DNA from: Cladorhizidae sp. MBARI D1340-BT2
Taxonomy: Eukaryota > Porifera > Demospongiae > Poecilosclerida > Cladorhizidae
Direction: 5' to 3'
Length of the DNA: 64,000 nt
Assembly: GCA_028752905.1 (NCBI GenBank)
Contig: JAQNBH010000002.1
Coordinates: 30,424,762-30,488,761, forward strand
The notes beneath the pieces are model-generated. The model ran no database searches, was not told the DNA's origin, and worked only from the letters and a program-made list of their open reading frames with translations. The translations under genes were made by a program, and so were the position numbers. Below are positions 22,780 to 34,123 of the stretch, one piece after another; the stretch's first letter is position 1; each line of letters begins with the position of its first letter.

Positions 22780-24740
22780 CTAGTGCAATATCATCCTGTA
22801 CTCCTTCCACAAGTTGTTTTAGGCAGGCCTTCTTATGCGGAGTCTCCCAACACTTTTGGGAAAAGGAGGACTCATCTGAACGAGCAGGAACATTTATGTC
22901 TTTGCTCCACACCTCCATACCTAACTGAATAACTGAAAAGCAGGATCACTACCCTCAAATCTACTGGGCATGATTTGATGAACTTGATTGAGGGAACCCG
23001 AAATGGATGCCATGAAAGCCGATGGAGCCAACATGACAGCACTTCTGATCCAAAGACCCTTGCAAGGAGGCCTGTAGCCAAGTATTACTGTGCATTGGAA
23101 TGCTAACATTAGAGATATTGCTGAGGATGGCACACTGAGCAAGGTCAAATTCTTTGATCTTTAATGGCAAGGAGAAGTGCGGAGACTGTACAGTAAATTT
23201 GGCATGGAGAAGACATGATGGAGCAGACACAAAGTATCATGTGAATAAAGATGACTTAGCCTACTGCCCAAGAGCTCCAAGAGTTTAGCCCTAACTCAAT
23301 TCATCTCTCAATGCCCTCCAGACCACCAATGGGAGAGCCTAGTAGAGTGGCTACTTCAGGGTTCACCACTTGAATACCTGGGACAGCACATAAAAATTCT
23401 CCTATAGCAACCGGGTCTTGACTGATGATCTCATACTTGCTTTGGTTTAACTATAAACCCACTCTCCCAGCCTCATGTTCTATGCAATGAAAATCATCAA
23501 TGACATCCAACACCAAACCACCCAGAGTTCGGTCATCCAGGTAAAACACATTGAACTCTGACTTTAAATGCCTCAAGAAACTGTGAACAGTTAGACAAAA
23601 TATTATAAGTGGGCCCAATGGATCTCCCTGTGAAACTCCTACCGCAGAATCAATAATGTCACTTCCAAAGAAAAAGGAGGAGGGTGAGCTGTAAGCAGAG
23701 TGCACATAGGTGGGTGTAAATTTCAGGTGCAAATTCCTCAGTAGCTGCCAGCATTTTGTCCCGATGGATTGAGTTGATTGTGTTATGAAAGTCAAGTTTA
23801 AGAAGGACATTGTCCAGTTGAAGGAACTGGAGATAAACTCTGGCTGCATGGACCGTGGCTTCTGCACCGAGCTTAGTACCATAACCGAGCTGAGAAGGTG
23901 CAAGAAGTCCTCTCATATATAGCCTCTTTCAACATAAAGCTAGAAACCTTGGCAACTAAGTGTCTCAGCGTGCAACCAACCGCTATGGGCCTAACACCAT
24001 CCTTCTTATTGAGGGCAAGCAAGGAGGCACCAAAAAAACTGCCGCACAGGAAAGGGAATTCTACCCGCAAGAACCAGATTTGCAAATGATGTCAAGGCTT
24101 TAATCAGGTTCACGATATTGCTTTGAGATGCATCTATGATCAAGTAATTTAAATGTTGCGGAATCAGGCCATCGGGACCCCCAGCTGACCCACAAGGAAA
24201 TGATCGAATAGCCTTTATGATCAACTTTTCTGAGACTTGAACACAGACACTTTCATCAAAGACTGGTGGAGGGGGCAGAGATGTATTCTGGTTAGGTGAG
24301 TGATGCTTGTCTTTGAGCCTGTTGAGTGTATTCCCATCAAAACTTGCTCTTAGCTAGCTGGACGGATTGCTTCCTTGAAATTACCATCAATTTGGATGAA
24401 ACAGTCTTGGAAAGCTGATCCAAGGGATTGTTGTTAAAATGGGCTTTCTTATTCCCTGGGACATGAGTCTGAGTTGGATATGTTTTATCCCGAATGAAGG
24501 AATTCATGTGTGAAGCAAGGCTTCTTTTGGGCAACTCTCAAACAACAAGGAGCAAATTTAAATAATTATGAAGATTACCAATATCCAATGCAATATCAAT
24601 AATGATGGCAGTTAACTTCAAAGCTGTTTGGGGGCAAGATGCACGTGATATCCTCTTTTATTATACTTTATCCACGGCTTAGCCTTAAATGGTCCTTGCT
24701 CAGTGGCAAGGATCCAGACTGCATTCTTGACCACTTTCTT
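22780..24740 (-). pseudogene. RT-family retroelement, best-preserved RT core
   Basis: From 24740 down: an N-terminal linker (ASHMNSFIRDKTYP), AIRSFPCGSAGGPDGLIPQHL and NKKDGVRPIAVGCTLRHLVAKV. Then LGYGTKLGAEATVHAARVY, GVSQGDPLGPL and FYLDDRTLGG follow; the last is the YxDD polymerase site read as YLDD. LPLKIKEFDLAQ, a TWLQASL block and KACLKQLVEGVQ come after. This is a non-LTR-like reverse transcriptase; catalytic residues are present but frameshifts separate the blocks. The C-terminal domain is missing except for a possible scrap near 24790-24838 (ATCPDTF on minus). It is homologous to 7531-9260. Confidence 0.75.
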
Positions 24741-24894
24741 CTCCTCAGTCCTATATAGCAGCTAACTGCTCCAGCACTACTCACTGCCCTGCCATGATAT
24801 ATATGACTGGGAAAACGTATCTGGACAGGTCGCATCCTAACAATAATAATAATAACAACAACAACAACAATATTAATAATATAAAATTATAAGT

Positions 24895-25240
24895 TTTAAT
24901 ACATGGTCAAGCGTGCAGGTAGAAAACTAAATTGATTTTCAACAAACATGCATGACCACAAACTCATAATTATTTTAGCTTTAATGACTGATTGTATAGA
25001 GTAGAGCTTCCTCTAGCCACTGGCACAGATTTAAATACTTCTACTTCCTGACAGGAGTTAGAACTACCAGTAAACTTGGGCATGTAGGTTTGCGCTACGT
25101 AACTTGGGTATGGTTGAACTTGTTAACACTAAAACAGAGCAGACAGAGAGATATATCATTTCCAAGTTCATAGAGTGGAGCGATCAGAATTTATGGAACT
25201 CCAAAGTTGGTTAACCGTAAAAAATTGTATTATTCCCCTT
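24895..25240. repeat. Dispersed foldback repeat, copy 1
   Basis: It begins ACATGGTCAAGCGTGC, contains CATGCATGACCAC as a weak inverted partner, then AGAGCTTCCTCTAGCCACT. It is shared in order with 28570-28990 and 63541-63960. There is no coding potential. Confidence 0.6.
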
Positions 25241-25439
25241 TGTCACAGGTCTGAAGCATCTTGACCTTAGCCATGCCCACTTCTGATCAGCCACACCCAT
25301 TTGAATTTTTTTAAATTAATATTATTATTATTATTATTATTATTACTATTACTATTACTATTACTATTACTATTACTATTACTATTACTATTAATTATTA
25401 TTATTATTATTTTTTTATTTTTTTTAAATTTAACCTAGA

Positions 25440-25660
25440 CTCATCCTACCTGTTCATGCCAGTGGCAGTGGAGACCTGTGGCCCAAAAACAAAGGTCTTT
25501 ATACGAGAACTTGGACGTCGCCTCAAGACAGCCACTGAAGATAGAGACTCATTTCAGTACCTGCTACAGAGGATCTCAGTCGCAATTCAGAGGGAAAATG
25601 CAAGTTCTGTTTTGGGGACAATGGGACAGCAGATGGGATTGATGGACATCATTTAGATTG
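25440..25660 (+). pseudogene. RT-family C-terminal end, plus strand
   Basis: The plus strand reads MPVAVETCGPKTKVFIRELG and LLQRISVAIQRENASSVLG, then a stop shortly after. Directly downstream is a long ATT/TTA tract, in coding sense the same tail type as on other copies. It is 5'-truncated and has no RT core. Confidence 0.7.
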
Positions 25661-25669
25661 TACCTATAC

Positions 25670-26853
<1,184 letters not shown>

Positions 26854-26876
26854 TATAATATGTATATCATATAAAA

Positions 26877-27178
<302 letters not shown>

Positions 27179-27521
27179 AGATGTTACATTTTTTCGCATT
27201 AAAAAAAAGCACAGAGAGAGATCAATTATACAATAAATTCACAGTCAAGTGTGCAGAATCTATGGAGCTAAAAAATTGTAACCACATGATTTTTTTAACC
27301 TCAGTGTTGAATAATAATGAGAGTAAGTCCCTGTAACTAGGGAGATAGGAAAAAGGTTGTTTTTATAAGTCCCACCACGCACACCCAGGTGACTAGACCT
27401 GTAGATGCCTGACCACATCTTGCAGAACTGCGGCCCACCACTTCAAACTCTACATTCTACCATCACCATACACTGTAATGCTCTGACATTAATGACTCGT
27501 GGTCATAGAGGTTCTCTCTGC
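27179..27521. other. No gene seen
   Basis: The part 27230-27310 shares the GTGCAGAATCTATGGAGCTA-type motif with the foldback repeat family (compare 28920 and 63895). Nothing else was recognised. Confidence 0.4.
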
Positions 27522-27726
27522 AAGGTTGTCTGACATCAACTTCACTATATGCTCTTTACCCTGCCCATCTCTGCAGTGACACATTTTGTATGTCAAATTG
27601 CTTGAGGTGTTTATCTGTCCATGTGTCATCAAGGGTATTTGCCTGACATCCACTTCCCCTGATGACACATGGACAGATAAACATCTCAGGCAATTTGACA
27701 GACAAATAAGGTTGTCTGACATCAAC
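27522..27726. repeat. 41-bp hairpin framed by 19-bp direct repeats
   Basis: Inverted arms 27591-27631 and 27660-27700 match at 39 of 41 positions around a 28-nt loop. AAGGTTGTCTGACATCAAC occurs at 27522-27540 and again at 27708-27726. The tandem array 27727-28022 starts directly after. Confidence 0.9.
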
Positions 27727-28022
27727 ACTGGAACACTGCCGGGTTCTTAGACATGTCGCAGTTCAGCAGTGGGAACACTGCCGGAGTCTTAGACATGTCG
27801 CAGTTCAGCAGTGGGTCAACTGCGGGTGTCTTAACCTTGTTCCAGTTCAGCAGTGGGAACACTGCAGTGGTCTTAGCCATGCCCCAGTGCAGCAGTGGGA
27901 ACACTGCTGGGGTCTTAGACATGTCGCAGTTTAGCAGTGCTAACACTGCCGGGTTTTAGATATGTCCCAGTTCAGCAGTGGGTCAACTGCGGTGGTCTTA
28001 AACTTGTCCCAGTTCAGCAGCG
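27727..28022 (+). repeat. 42-bp minisatellite encoding a 14-residue repeat
   Basis: About seven units of 42 bp begin AACACTGCCGGAGTCTTAGA, with TCAACTGC variants at units 3 and 7. Because 42 is a multiple of three, one frame (27753-27959) is open and reads MSQFSSGNTAGVLD-like repeats. No start context or domain supports a real gene. Confidence 0.9.
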
Positions 28023-28569
28023 TGTTCTATAGCTTATAACAATGCTGCATGCTACACTACATGTTTCTGGCACTGCAAATAGACCAACAGTGGCATATAC
28101 AAGGTGACATCTAAGTGTGGGAGTGTAAGTCAGCTATGACATCCTCCAATGGTGCAATGGATCACACTCCTCCAATCCCACAATTACTATATATACAACA
28201 CCGACATGATTATTATCACATAGTTGTAGTTAAGCCAGGGAGTAACAGACCATAGTGAGGGTAGATCCCTTTTTTTATCCCTCATTTTCCCCTCTGCATT
28301 TCAAATTTCAACGCATTATTGTCAACCATTCTTGAGTTATGATACTTTTTAGCCACCCATATCATTTTACACATCTCAAGAAGTGGGGATATGGTATTAA
28401 AAAAAACTTTGGTTATGAATTTGGAGCTTCATAAATTCCGCACATTTCACTCTATGACACATGTGTGGTCTCTTTTGATACTAAACATTGTTGTACCATT
28501 CCCAAGTTACATGCAGTCAAAATTGGCGGCCTCAAAACCAGTCTGCCTAAGTTTTCTGCATTTCTGTAC
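28023..28569. other. No gene seen
   Basis: Short open frames only; no recognisable domain or repeat. Confidence 0.4.
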
Positions 28570-28990
28570 CAGTGTCTAGAGGAAGCTTTCCTCTATGATT
28601 AGGTGCTATAACATGGTCAAATGCACGGGTGGAAAAAATTAATTCCACCCATGCACTTGAACACGTGCTTGACCACGTTTTAGAGCCTAATGATAACATT
28701 CATTTGTAGAGAATAGAGAGCTTCCTCTAGCCACTGGCAATGTCTTGCACTTTACAAATTAGGAGTTAGAAATGGAGAAAACTTGGGCAGGATGGTTTTG
28801 TGGCCCCAATTTTGACTGTATTTAACTTGCGTATCGTTCCACCTATAATTATATGCAACAGTTTTTAGAGAGCATACAGGAAAACCTATCTTTTGAGGTA
28901 TTTATCAAAGTCATTGAGTGAAGTCTGCAGAATTTATGGAGCTCTAAAATACTAACTACATTATTTTGACTTTAGAGTTGTACTTCCAAA
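28570..28990. repeat. Dispersed foldback repeat, copy 2
   Basis: The left arm (about 28570-28640: CTAGAGGAAGC, ATTAGGTGCTATAACATGGTCAA) is roughly inverted in the right arm (28650-28745: CTTGACCACGTTTTAGAGCCTAAT, GAGCTTCCTCTAGCCACTGG). Downstream sequence to about 28990 is shared with copies at 24895 and 63541. There are no coding features. Confidence 0.65.
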
Positions 28991-29554
28991 CTGATTTACC
29001 ATGAAATTGAAAATTTCATGCATTGATATCACATAAAGCAGTTTAACTCAGTCAATTTTTGTCCTTAGTAAATAATTATCATATAACCTGAAAGCACTTG
29101 CATTGCTCTGTATTTAAAATGAAAAGTTTTCCAATTCAGTCAATTTTTAATGAGATTTAGGCAAAAATGAAATTGGGATAATGGGGTAAATTATGAAACA
29201 CTTCAATTCAAAAGTAATATCATTAGGTACTCTGATATCACCATAAAAGACAAGTGTTGAAGACCTATGGTTGGGGTGCAAGAGTTTATTTTAATGACCT
29301 TTGTGAGTTTTGCCCATATTTTAGTATTGCAATTCTTCTATTGTAAGATCATTTGGAAAGCACAACAGAATGGACTACCTTTTGAGACCAAAATCTTTGA
29401 AATGAATGAATAGTATTAATGCTAAAAAAACACACGAGAAATGGTCCAGTCTACCTTTTTAAGCCCTAAATTATTGCACTGAACTAGATCAATAAAAAAT
29501 ACAGTGCACAAGTTATATGTACATACCCATAATGAGCAGCACATAGACACCATC
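28991..29554. other. No gene seen
   Basis: AT-rich unique-looking sequence with short open frames only. Confidence 0.4.
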
Positions 29555-29730
29555 ACATATACAGAGCCAGGATGTGGCATAGTGTTACTATAACCATAAG
29601 AAGAAGCAGTTAAACACACATAATTATATATACAGAGCCAGAATATGAAATACATTTACCATACCAACTAAGGAGCTGCAGGTAGACAGCATCACACATA
29701 CAGAGCCAGGATGTGGCATTCTGTTACCCT
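29555..29730. repeat. Short minisatellite with ACAGAGCCAGGATGTGGCAT core
   Basis: Three imperfect units of roughly 65-75 bp contain ATACAGAGCCAG and an AAGAAGCA/AGGAGC patch. Confidence 0.75.
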
Positions 29731-29774
29731 ACCCATTAGGAGCACCACAACATATGACAGAGACCTGAAACTTA

Positions 29775-30715
29775 GCGGACCATTGTCACGAATTCGTGAC
29801 ACGCGCAGGCGTATCTATAAGACCATTGTCACGTATTCGCGACAGTAGTAATTGTCACCTGTAGACCACCGTCACGATATCGTGACAGCCACTTCATTTT
29901 GACCACGAAGGTGTTTTTTTTACTACGGTTCGTGGTTGTTAGCTATGAATGGCCTGTGGTTATGATACCCAGACTCTACTAGAGAGGTTTATTGATGATA
30001 ATGGCATTGGTGATTGTACAGACTCAAATAGTTGTGGGGATGATGAAATAGATACAGTAGCAATTTTTATGAGACCAAGAATGAGAGTGCAAGTATGGAT
30101 GTTGGAGCAAGTGGAAATAGGGGGAGAGATACAGTGATAGGACTAAGTCAGCAGATCTCAATGGGAGGTCATCGTAATAGGGGAAGAGCTGCAGGTAGAG
30201 GACAGCAGAGGAAGGGAAGAGCTGAAGGAAGAGGACAGCAGAGGAGAGGAAGATCAGTTGGAAGTGGAACTAGCCGTGTGGATGCTAGCCAATATACGTG
30301 GACAACTGCTGGGGAAGGTATGACATTCCTGGAATAAAAGAACAATAACAATTAATATTATTAGGTATTACACAGACAAATGTTTTATATCAAGCAAACT
30401 TTACATAAAAACCATTATTATTTCTTTTTAAATTCTAGATGACATTGCAGAGTAGCCCATACATCCTTCAACCAGGACCTAATGTTCCTCCATCCTGCCA
30501 AAGTGCAGAAGATTGTTTTCAACTATTCTTTGGTCCAACCATGCTAAAGTTTACCATTGACAGGACCAATGCACATGCTGAGCTGAAGTGTGCCCATGAA
30601 CAGCTGAAGGGCAAACAGGCTGAATGGCAAGGGACACCATTACCAAGTGTGAGGAAGTCAGAGGTGTGACTGTGCTTTTTGCAATGGCAGGATGGCACCA
30701 GACACCTCACCCTGT
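29775..30715 (+). mobile_element. Second-family piggyBac-type element C, truncated
   Basis: Homologous, inverted, to 58601-59582. Exon 1 (from ATG 29949) encodes an acidic start (CGYDTQTLLERFIDDNGIGDC), then an RGRAAGRGQQRKG-type repeat tract and DASQYTWTTAGE. A donor GTATGA near 30317 and an acceptor TTCTAG near 30438 flank a roughly 120-bp intron. Exon 2 then reads FFGPTMLKFTIDRTNAHAE, the start of the piggyBac transposase fold. A jump to PSVRKSEV and a Cys-containing scrap follows. It is defective because of one frameshift near 30056, a stop right after the splice junction and loss of the core. Confidence 0.65.
29785..29886. promoter_or_regulatory. Array of GTCACG....CGTGAC palindromes at element C 5' end
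   Basis: Perfect 16-bp palindromes GTCACGAATTCGTGAC (29785-29800) and GTCACGATATCGTGAC (29871-29886) flank a near-palindrome (29828-29843). GACCATTGTCAC lead-ins accompany them. Element D has the corresponding array at 59473-59572. Subterminal position suggests transposase-binding sites; this is inference. Confidence 0.6.
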
Positions 30716-32914
30716 ATAGATGTGGTGCCTGCCTAACACACTCCACTCCACACCTACCACTTACAGAGGACATATAAAACAGAAGACTGAATCTATATAA
30801 GTATACCTTCATCCTAGTTTCATGGTTATGATTACATGACAGATGTTGCTTCATCACAGATGTTGCTGCAATCCTATATGTAAAATATATTAATAAGTGA
30901 ACAACTTAATGTGAGCAAGGACTATATAACAAAATCACACAGTGTTCTCAGGAAAGAAAAGGCTATTTAGCTAAGCTAGATAGCCATTTAACTGCTAACT
31001 AGCTATATGGGGGCGCTAGCTTGCTAGCTACTTGGGTGCTTTAGCCGCTATATGGGAGGGCTAGCTGGTTAGCTACTTGGGTCCGATAGCTAGCTAGCTA
31101 CATGAAGCTACGCTAGGTACTATTCCTACACTATTTAGATGCGCTAGCTAAACTATTTACTATTCATACACTATTTAGCTTGATCTAACAGTCATAAAAG
31201 AAACCACTAGGTTTATATTAGCTGAAGTAAAGTTACTTACTCACCTTGGTAACAAGAGTTCTTCGCTTTACTTTTTAAAATTATTATCAGCTCATATACT
31301 TGAAAAACCTTTTGAGATTTGAGTAATGAAGTACCAGTAAGTAATCATATAGAGAGGAGTAGCACCTAGAAGTTGTCTATCAAGCCTCCACTTCTTGGAA
31401 CACGAGGAAAACTAAATATTGCCCACCGTTAAACGCACCCTCGGTCTCAGGGAATAGATGCGCGTTCGAATTGAATAATCTCGCGTTGACTTTTCAATTA
31501 ACGTGTACGGTCCGCTAAGTGATAATGTGGTTACTTGTAAACTTCTAACTCAGTGTTGTTCCGGATTTTTATAAGGATATTGGCATTTCATCTGTGTGTA
31601 TAAACAATAGTTGTCTGTTTTTTTGGTCTTGTATTAATTACTGTGTTTACAGGTTGCAGGAGGTATACTGGACTACACATAAAAGAGCTATGCATCAGTA
31701 TAGTATCATGCAACAAGCAGTACATAATACGATTCATATTTCATGGTGAAAGAACTGTTGTGTACTGTTTACAATGACGATTCTGGAGGAAATGGTTTCA
31801 TAAACACCTAGAGGGAGAGAAAAAAGCTAAGTTGAAAGTGATGGCTAAGCTACAATATCTCCTAAGCACTGCACCTTTGCACCAAATCCAAGTCAGCCTA
31901 ACATCATTTAACAATTGCTCTTCACATGTTTCAGTAAGCTCTGCCTTGTTAGAATCAGGCAAATTGATCCATAATTATTGCTTGGCCGATGATGGCGACC
32001 TTCCTAGGCCTATGATTATGACATCCGCAGAGCAAACATGCCACACCTTGCCCATTCTCCAACTCTCTTCCAGGTAAAATCAAATTGCATTTTTTTAATC
32101 AATGCCAGCCATTCTTGTGCTTGTTTGAGCTCTGCTAGGTACACCGCCATCTGGACTTCTACTCTTCGGTAAGTCAAACTCGCGAAACAGGAGTGTAGAG
32201 CTAGAAATGCTGAAATTGTTCATCGACCACACAGACAATAAATATAAATGAATTGAAATGATCCCAATACACTACAATAACTACAAATGCATGTATGTTA
32301 AGATCTCTATGTAAAAAGCATGTACAAGCCTATTTGCAATTGGAAATGCCAATCCCTGATAATTTCCATTCAGATAAGCAAAGGTTCAGATTATCCCAGT
32401 TCAGATTGGCAGAGTTGCACTTTAATAAATCATTATTAATATGTACATAATTTTTTGGTGCATATATAGGAACTTGAAGTTGGTTCTCATGTTCTCGTGA
32501 GGAATTCTAAGCTGGACAGCAGCAAAGGAGACAACCCCTAAATGGAGTGGCATGTATGAAATTGTGGAACAAAAGTTTCAAAAACTTTTCTGGTTGCGTA
32601 ACCTGAAGTCTAACATTATTCTTGTCAGTCTGGTCTAAGCAGACAGCCTGAAGGTGCACAGAGAACCATCTGCAAACAATCCACCTCCAGAAAAAAAGCA
32701 ACGAGTTTGCCAAAAAAATTAAGAAAAGTGAGAGGTTTCTGTAGATCTTTATTGGTGATCTGATGAATATTGGTAGATCTTTATTGGTGATCTGATGAAT
32801 GTTGCTTATAAAAGGCATACAGAAATCCACAATATCATCCATATGGATCACCTTAGAATTATTGTAACTATGTAATAATATTCCAGAGGAAGTTTATAAA
32901 AAGAATGAAGAAGG
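30716..32914. other. No supported gene; repeat-rich spacer
   Basis: The part 31000-31110 has CTAGCTAGC-rich units of about 50 bp. The open frames 31832-32077 (+) and 32507-32851 (-) have no recognisable domains. A 32-bp unit (GTAGATCTTTATTGGTGATC) is duplicated in tandem at about 32742-32806. Confidence 0.4.
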
Positions 32915-33570
32915 AGCTGGAAACTGCAAAATGACTAACTGATGAGCACATTACCTTGGCACAGTAACTTATTCAAATTAATATACAAATATCTCTGAGT
33001 TGTAGTCTCCACATTTGGTTCAAAATGATTCTCACGTGTACAAAGTCAATCAGAATAATAATTCATGACACCACTGGATTACATCCGGCAGTAAGGATAC
33101 AGAAGTGACTGTCTTGGATGGCTAGTGGGTGAAGAGTGGCATGAGCCTATCATTGACTCATCAGCTAGCAATAATCTATCATTTGTCCATCGAAGACCAG
33201 GAAGGTATGGTACAGACACATTGTCTATGTCCCAGTAGTGGAACAGCAAAAGAGTGCAAGTGACTGTGGTGTATTTGCTATTGCATATGCATACCACATG
33301 ACCAGGAGTGACACCGTTAAAGATATGGAATTCAACCAAGGAAAATGTGAAGTCGGTTGTTTTAGTAGTGGGAAGTTAATTTCATTCCTTCTACACAAAG
33401 AAAAGTATTGGTAACGAATAATGGCTACCCATATACATCTATTGATATCTATTACTCCTGTAAGATACCAGAGACATTTGAGAACATAATTCACTGTGAC
33501 AATTGTCAGGCGTGGTCCACTTACAGTGTGTGGGTCTTGAGAGCTCTCTAACCAACAAAAAATAAGATAT
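32915..33570 (+). pseudogene. Decayed Ulp1-like (C48) peptidase with PHD finger
   Basis: The plus strand reads LTDEHITLAQ near 32935, then after frameshifts VPVVEQQKSASDCGVFAIAY (33220-33280). DCGVFA carries the catalytic Cys and QQ..SDCGVF is the Ulp1-family C-terminal signature. After FSSGKLISFLLHKEK comes a PHD-type zinc finger (YYSCKIPETFENIIHCDNCQ, then HLQCVGL after a one-base shift). Ulp1-family enzymes cleave SUMO or similar conjugates; PHD fingers bind histone tails. Stops in the peptidase and the shift in the finger show loss of function. The end is amplified as 244-bp units. Confidence 0.65.
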
Positions 33571-33903
33571 CGAAATCAAACAAGGAAAATGTGAAGTCGG
33601 TTGTTTTAGTAGTGGGAAGTTAATTTCATTCCTTCTACACAAAGAAAAGTATTGGTAACGAATAATAGCTACCCATATACATCTATTGATATCTATTACT
33701 CCTGTAAGATACCACAGACATTTGAGAACATAATTCACAGTAACAATTGTCAGGCATAGTCCACTTACAGTGTGTGGGTCTTGAGAGCTCACTAACCAAC
33801 AAAAAATAAGATATGGAATTCAACCAAGGAAAATGTGAAGTCGGTTGTTTTAGTAGTGGGAAGTTAATTTCATTCCTTCTACACAAAGAAAAGTATTGGT
33901 AAC
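33323..33903 (+). repeat. 244-bp tandem repeat of peptidase-tail/PHD segment
   Basis: CAAGGAAAATGTGAAGTCGG recurs at 33337, 33581 and 33825, exactly 244 bp apart. Each unit carries the peptidase tail and the PHD finger with the same one-base defect, so the defect came before amplification. The third unit is split by the Ty3 element and resumes at 39621. Confidence 0.95.
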
Positions 33904-34105
33904 TAGAAGATAGTACACTGTACATTTACTAACAGATCGAACTGGACTCAAAATAGATCACGTCATTAGCAATGTGCACAGTAACTGAAGCATGGTGGGT
34001 GCATGCATAATGGGTAAAGGGCCAATTAGGTAAAGGGCCTTACGTACGCAATGTTAATACAGTATATGAGTTCAGCTAGGGCTACAGAGAGTCCAATTGT
34101 CTCTA
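33904..34105 (-). repeat. 3' LTR of Ty3 element 1
   Basis: 202 bp. In coding sense it begins TAGAGACAATTGG and ends ATCTTCTA. It lacks the second CCAATTAGGTAAAGG copy found in the 5' LTR. Confidence 0.9.
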
Positions 34106-34120
34106 CCTCCCCCAAGAAGG
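34106..34120 (-). promoter_or_regulatory. Probable polypurine tract
   Basis: In coding sense TTGGGGGAGG lies immediately before the 3' LTR, the expected place for the plus-strand primer of reverse transcription. Confidence 0.55.
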
Positions 34121-34123
34121 CAG

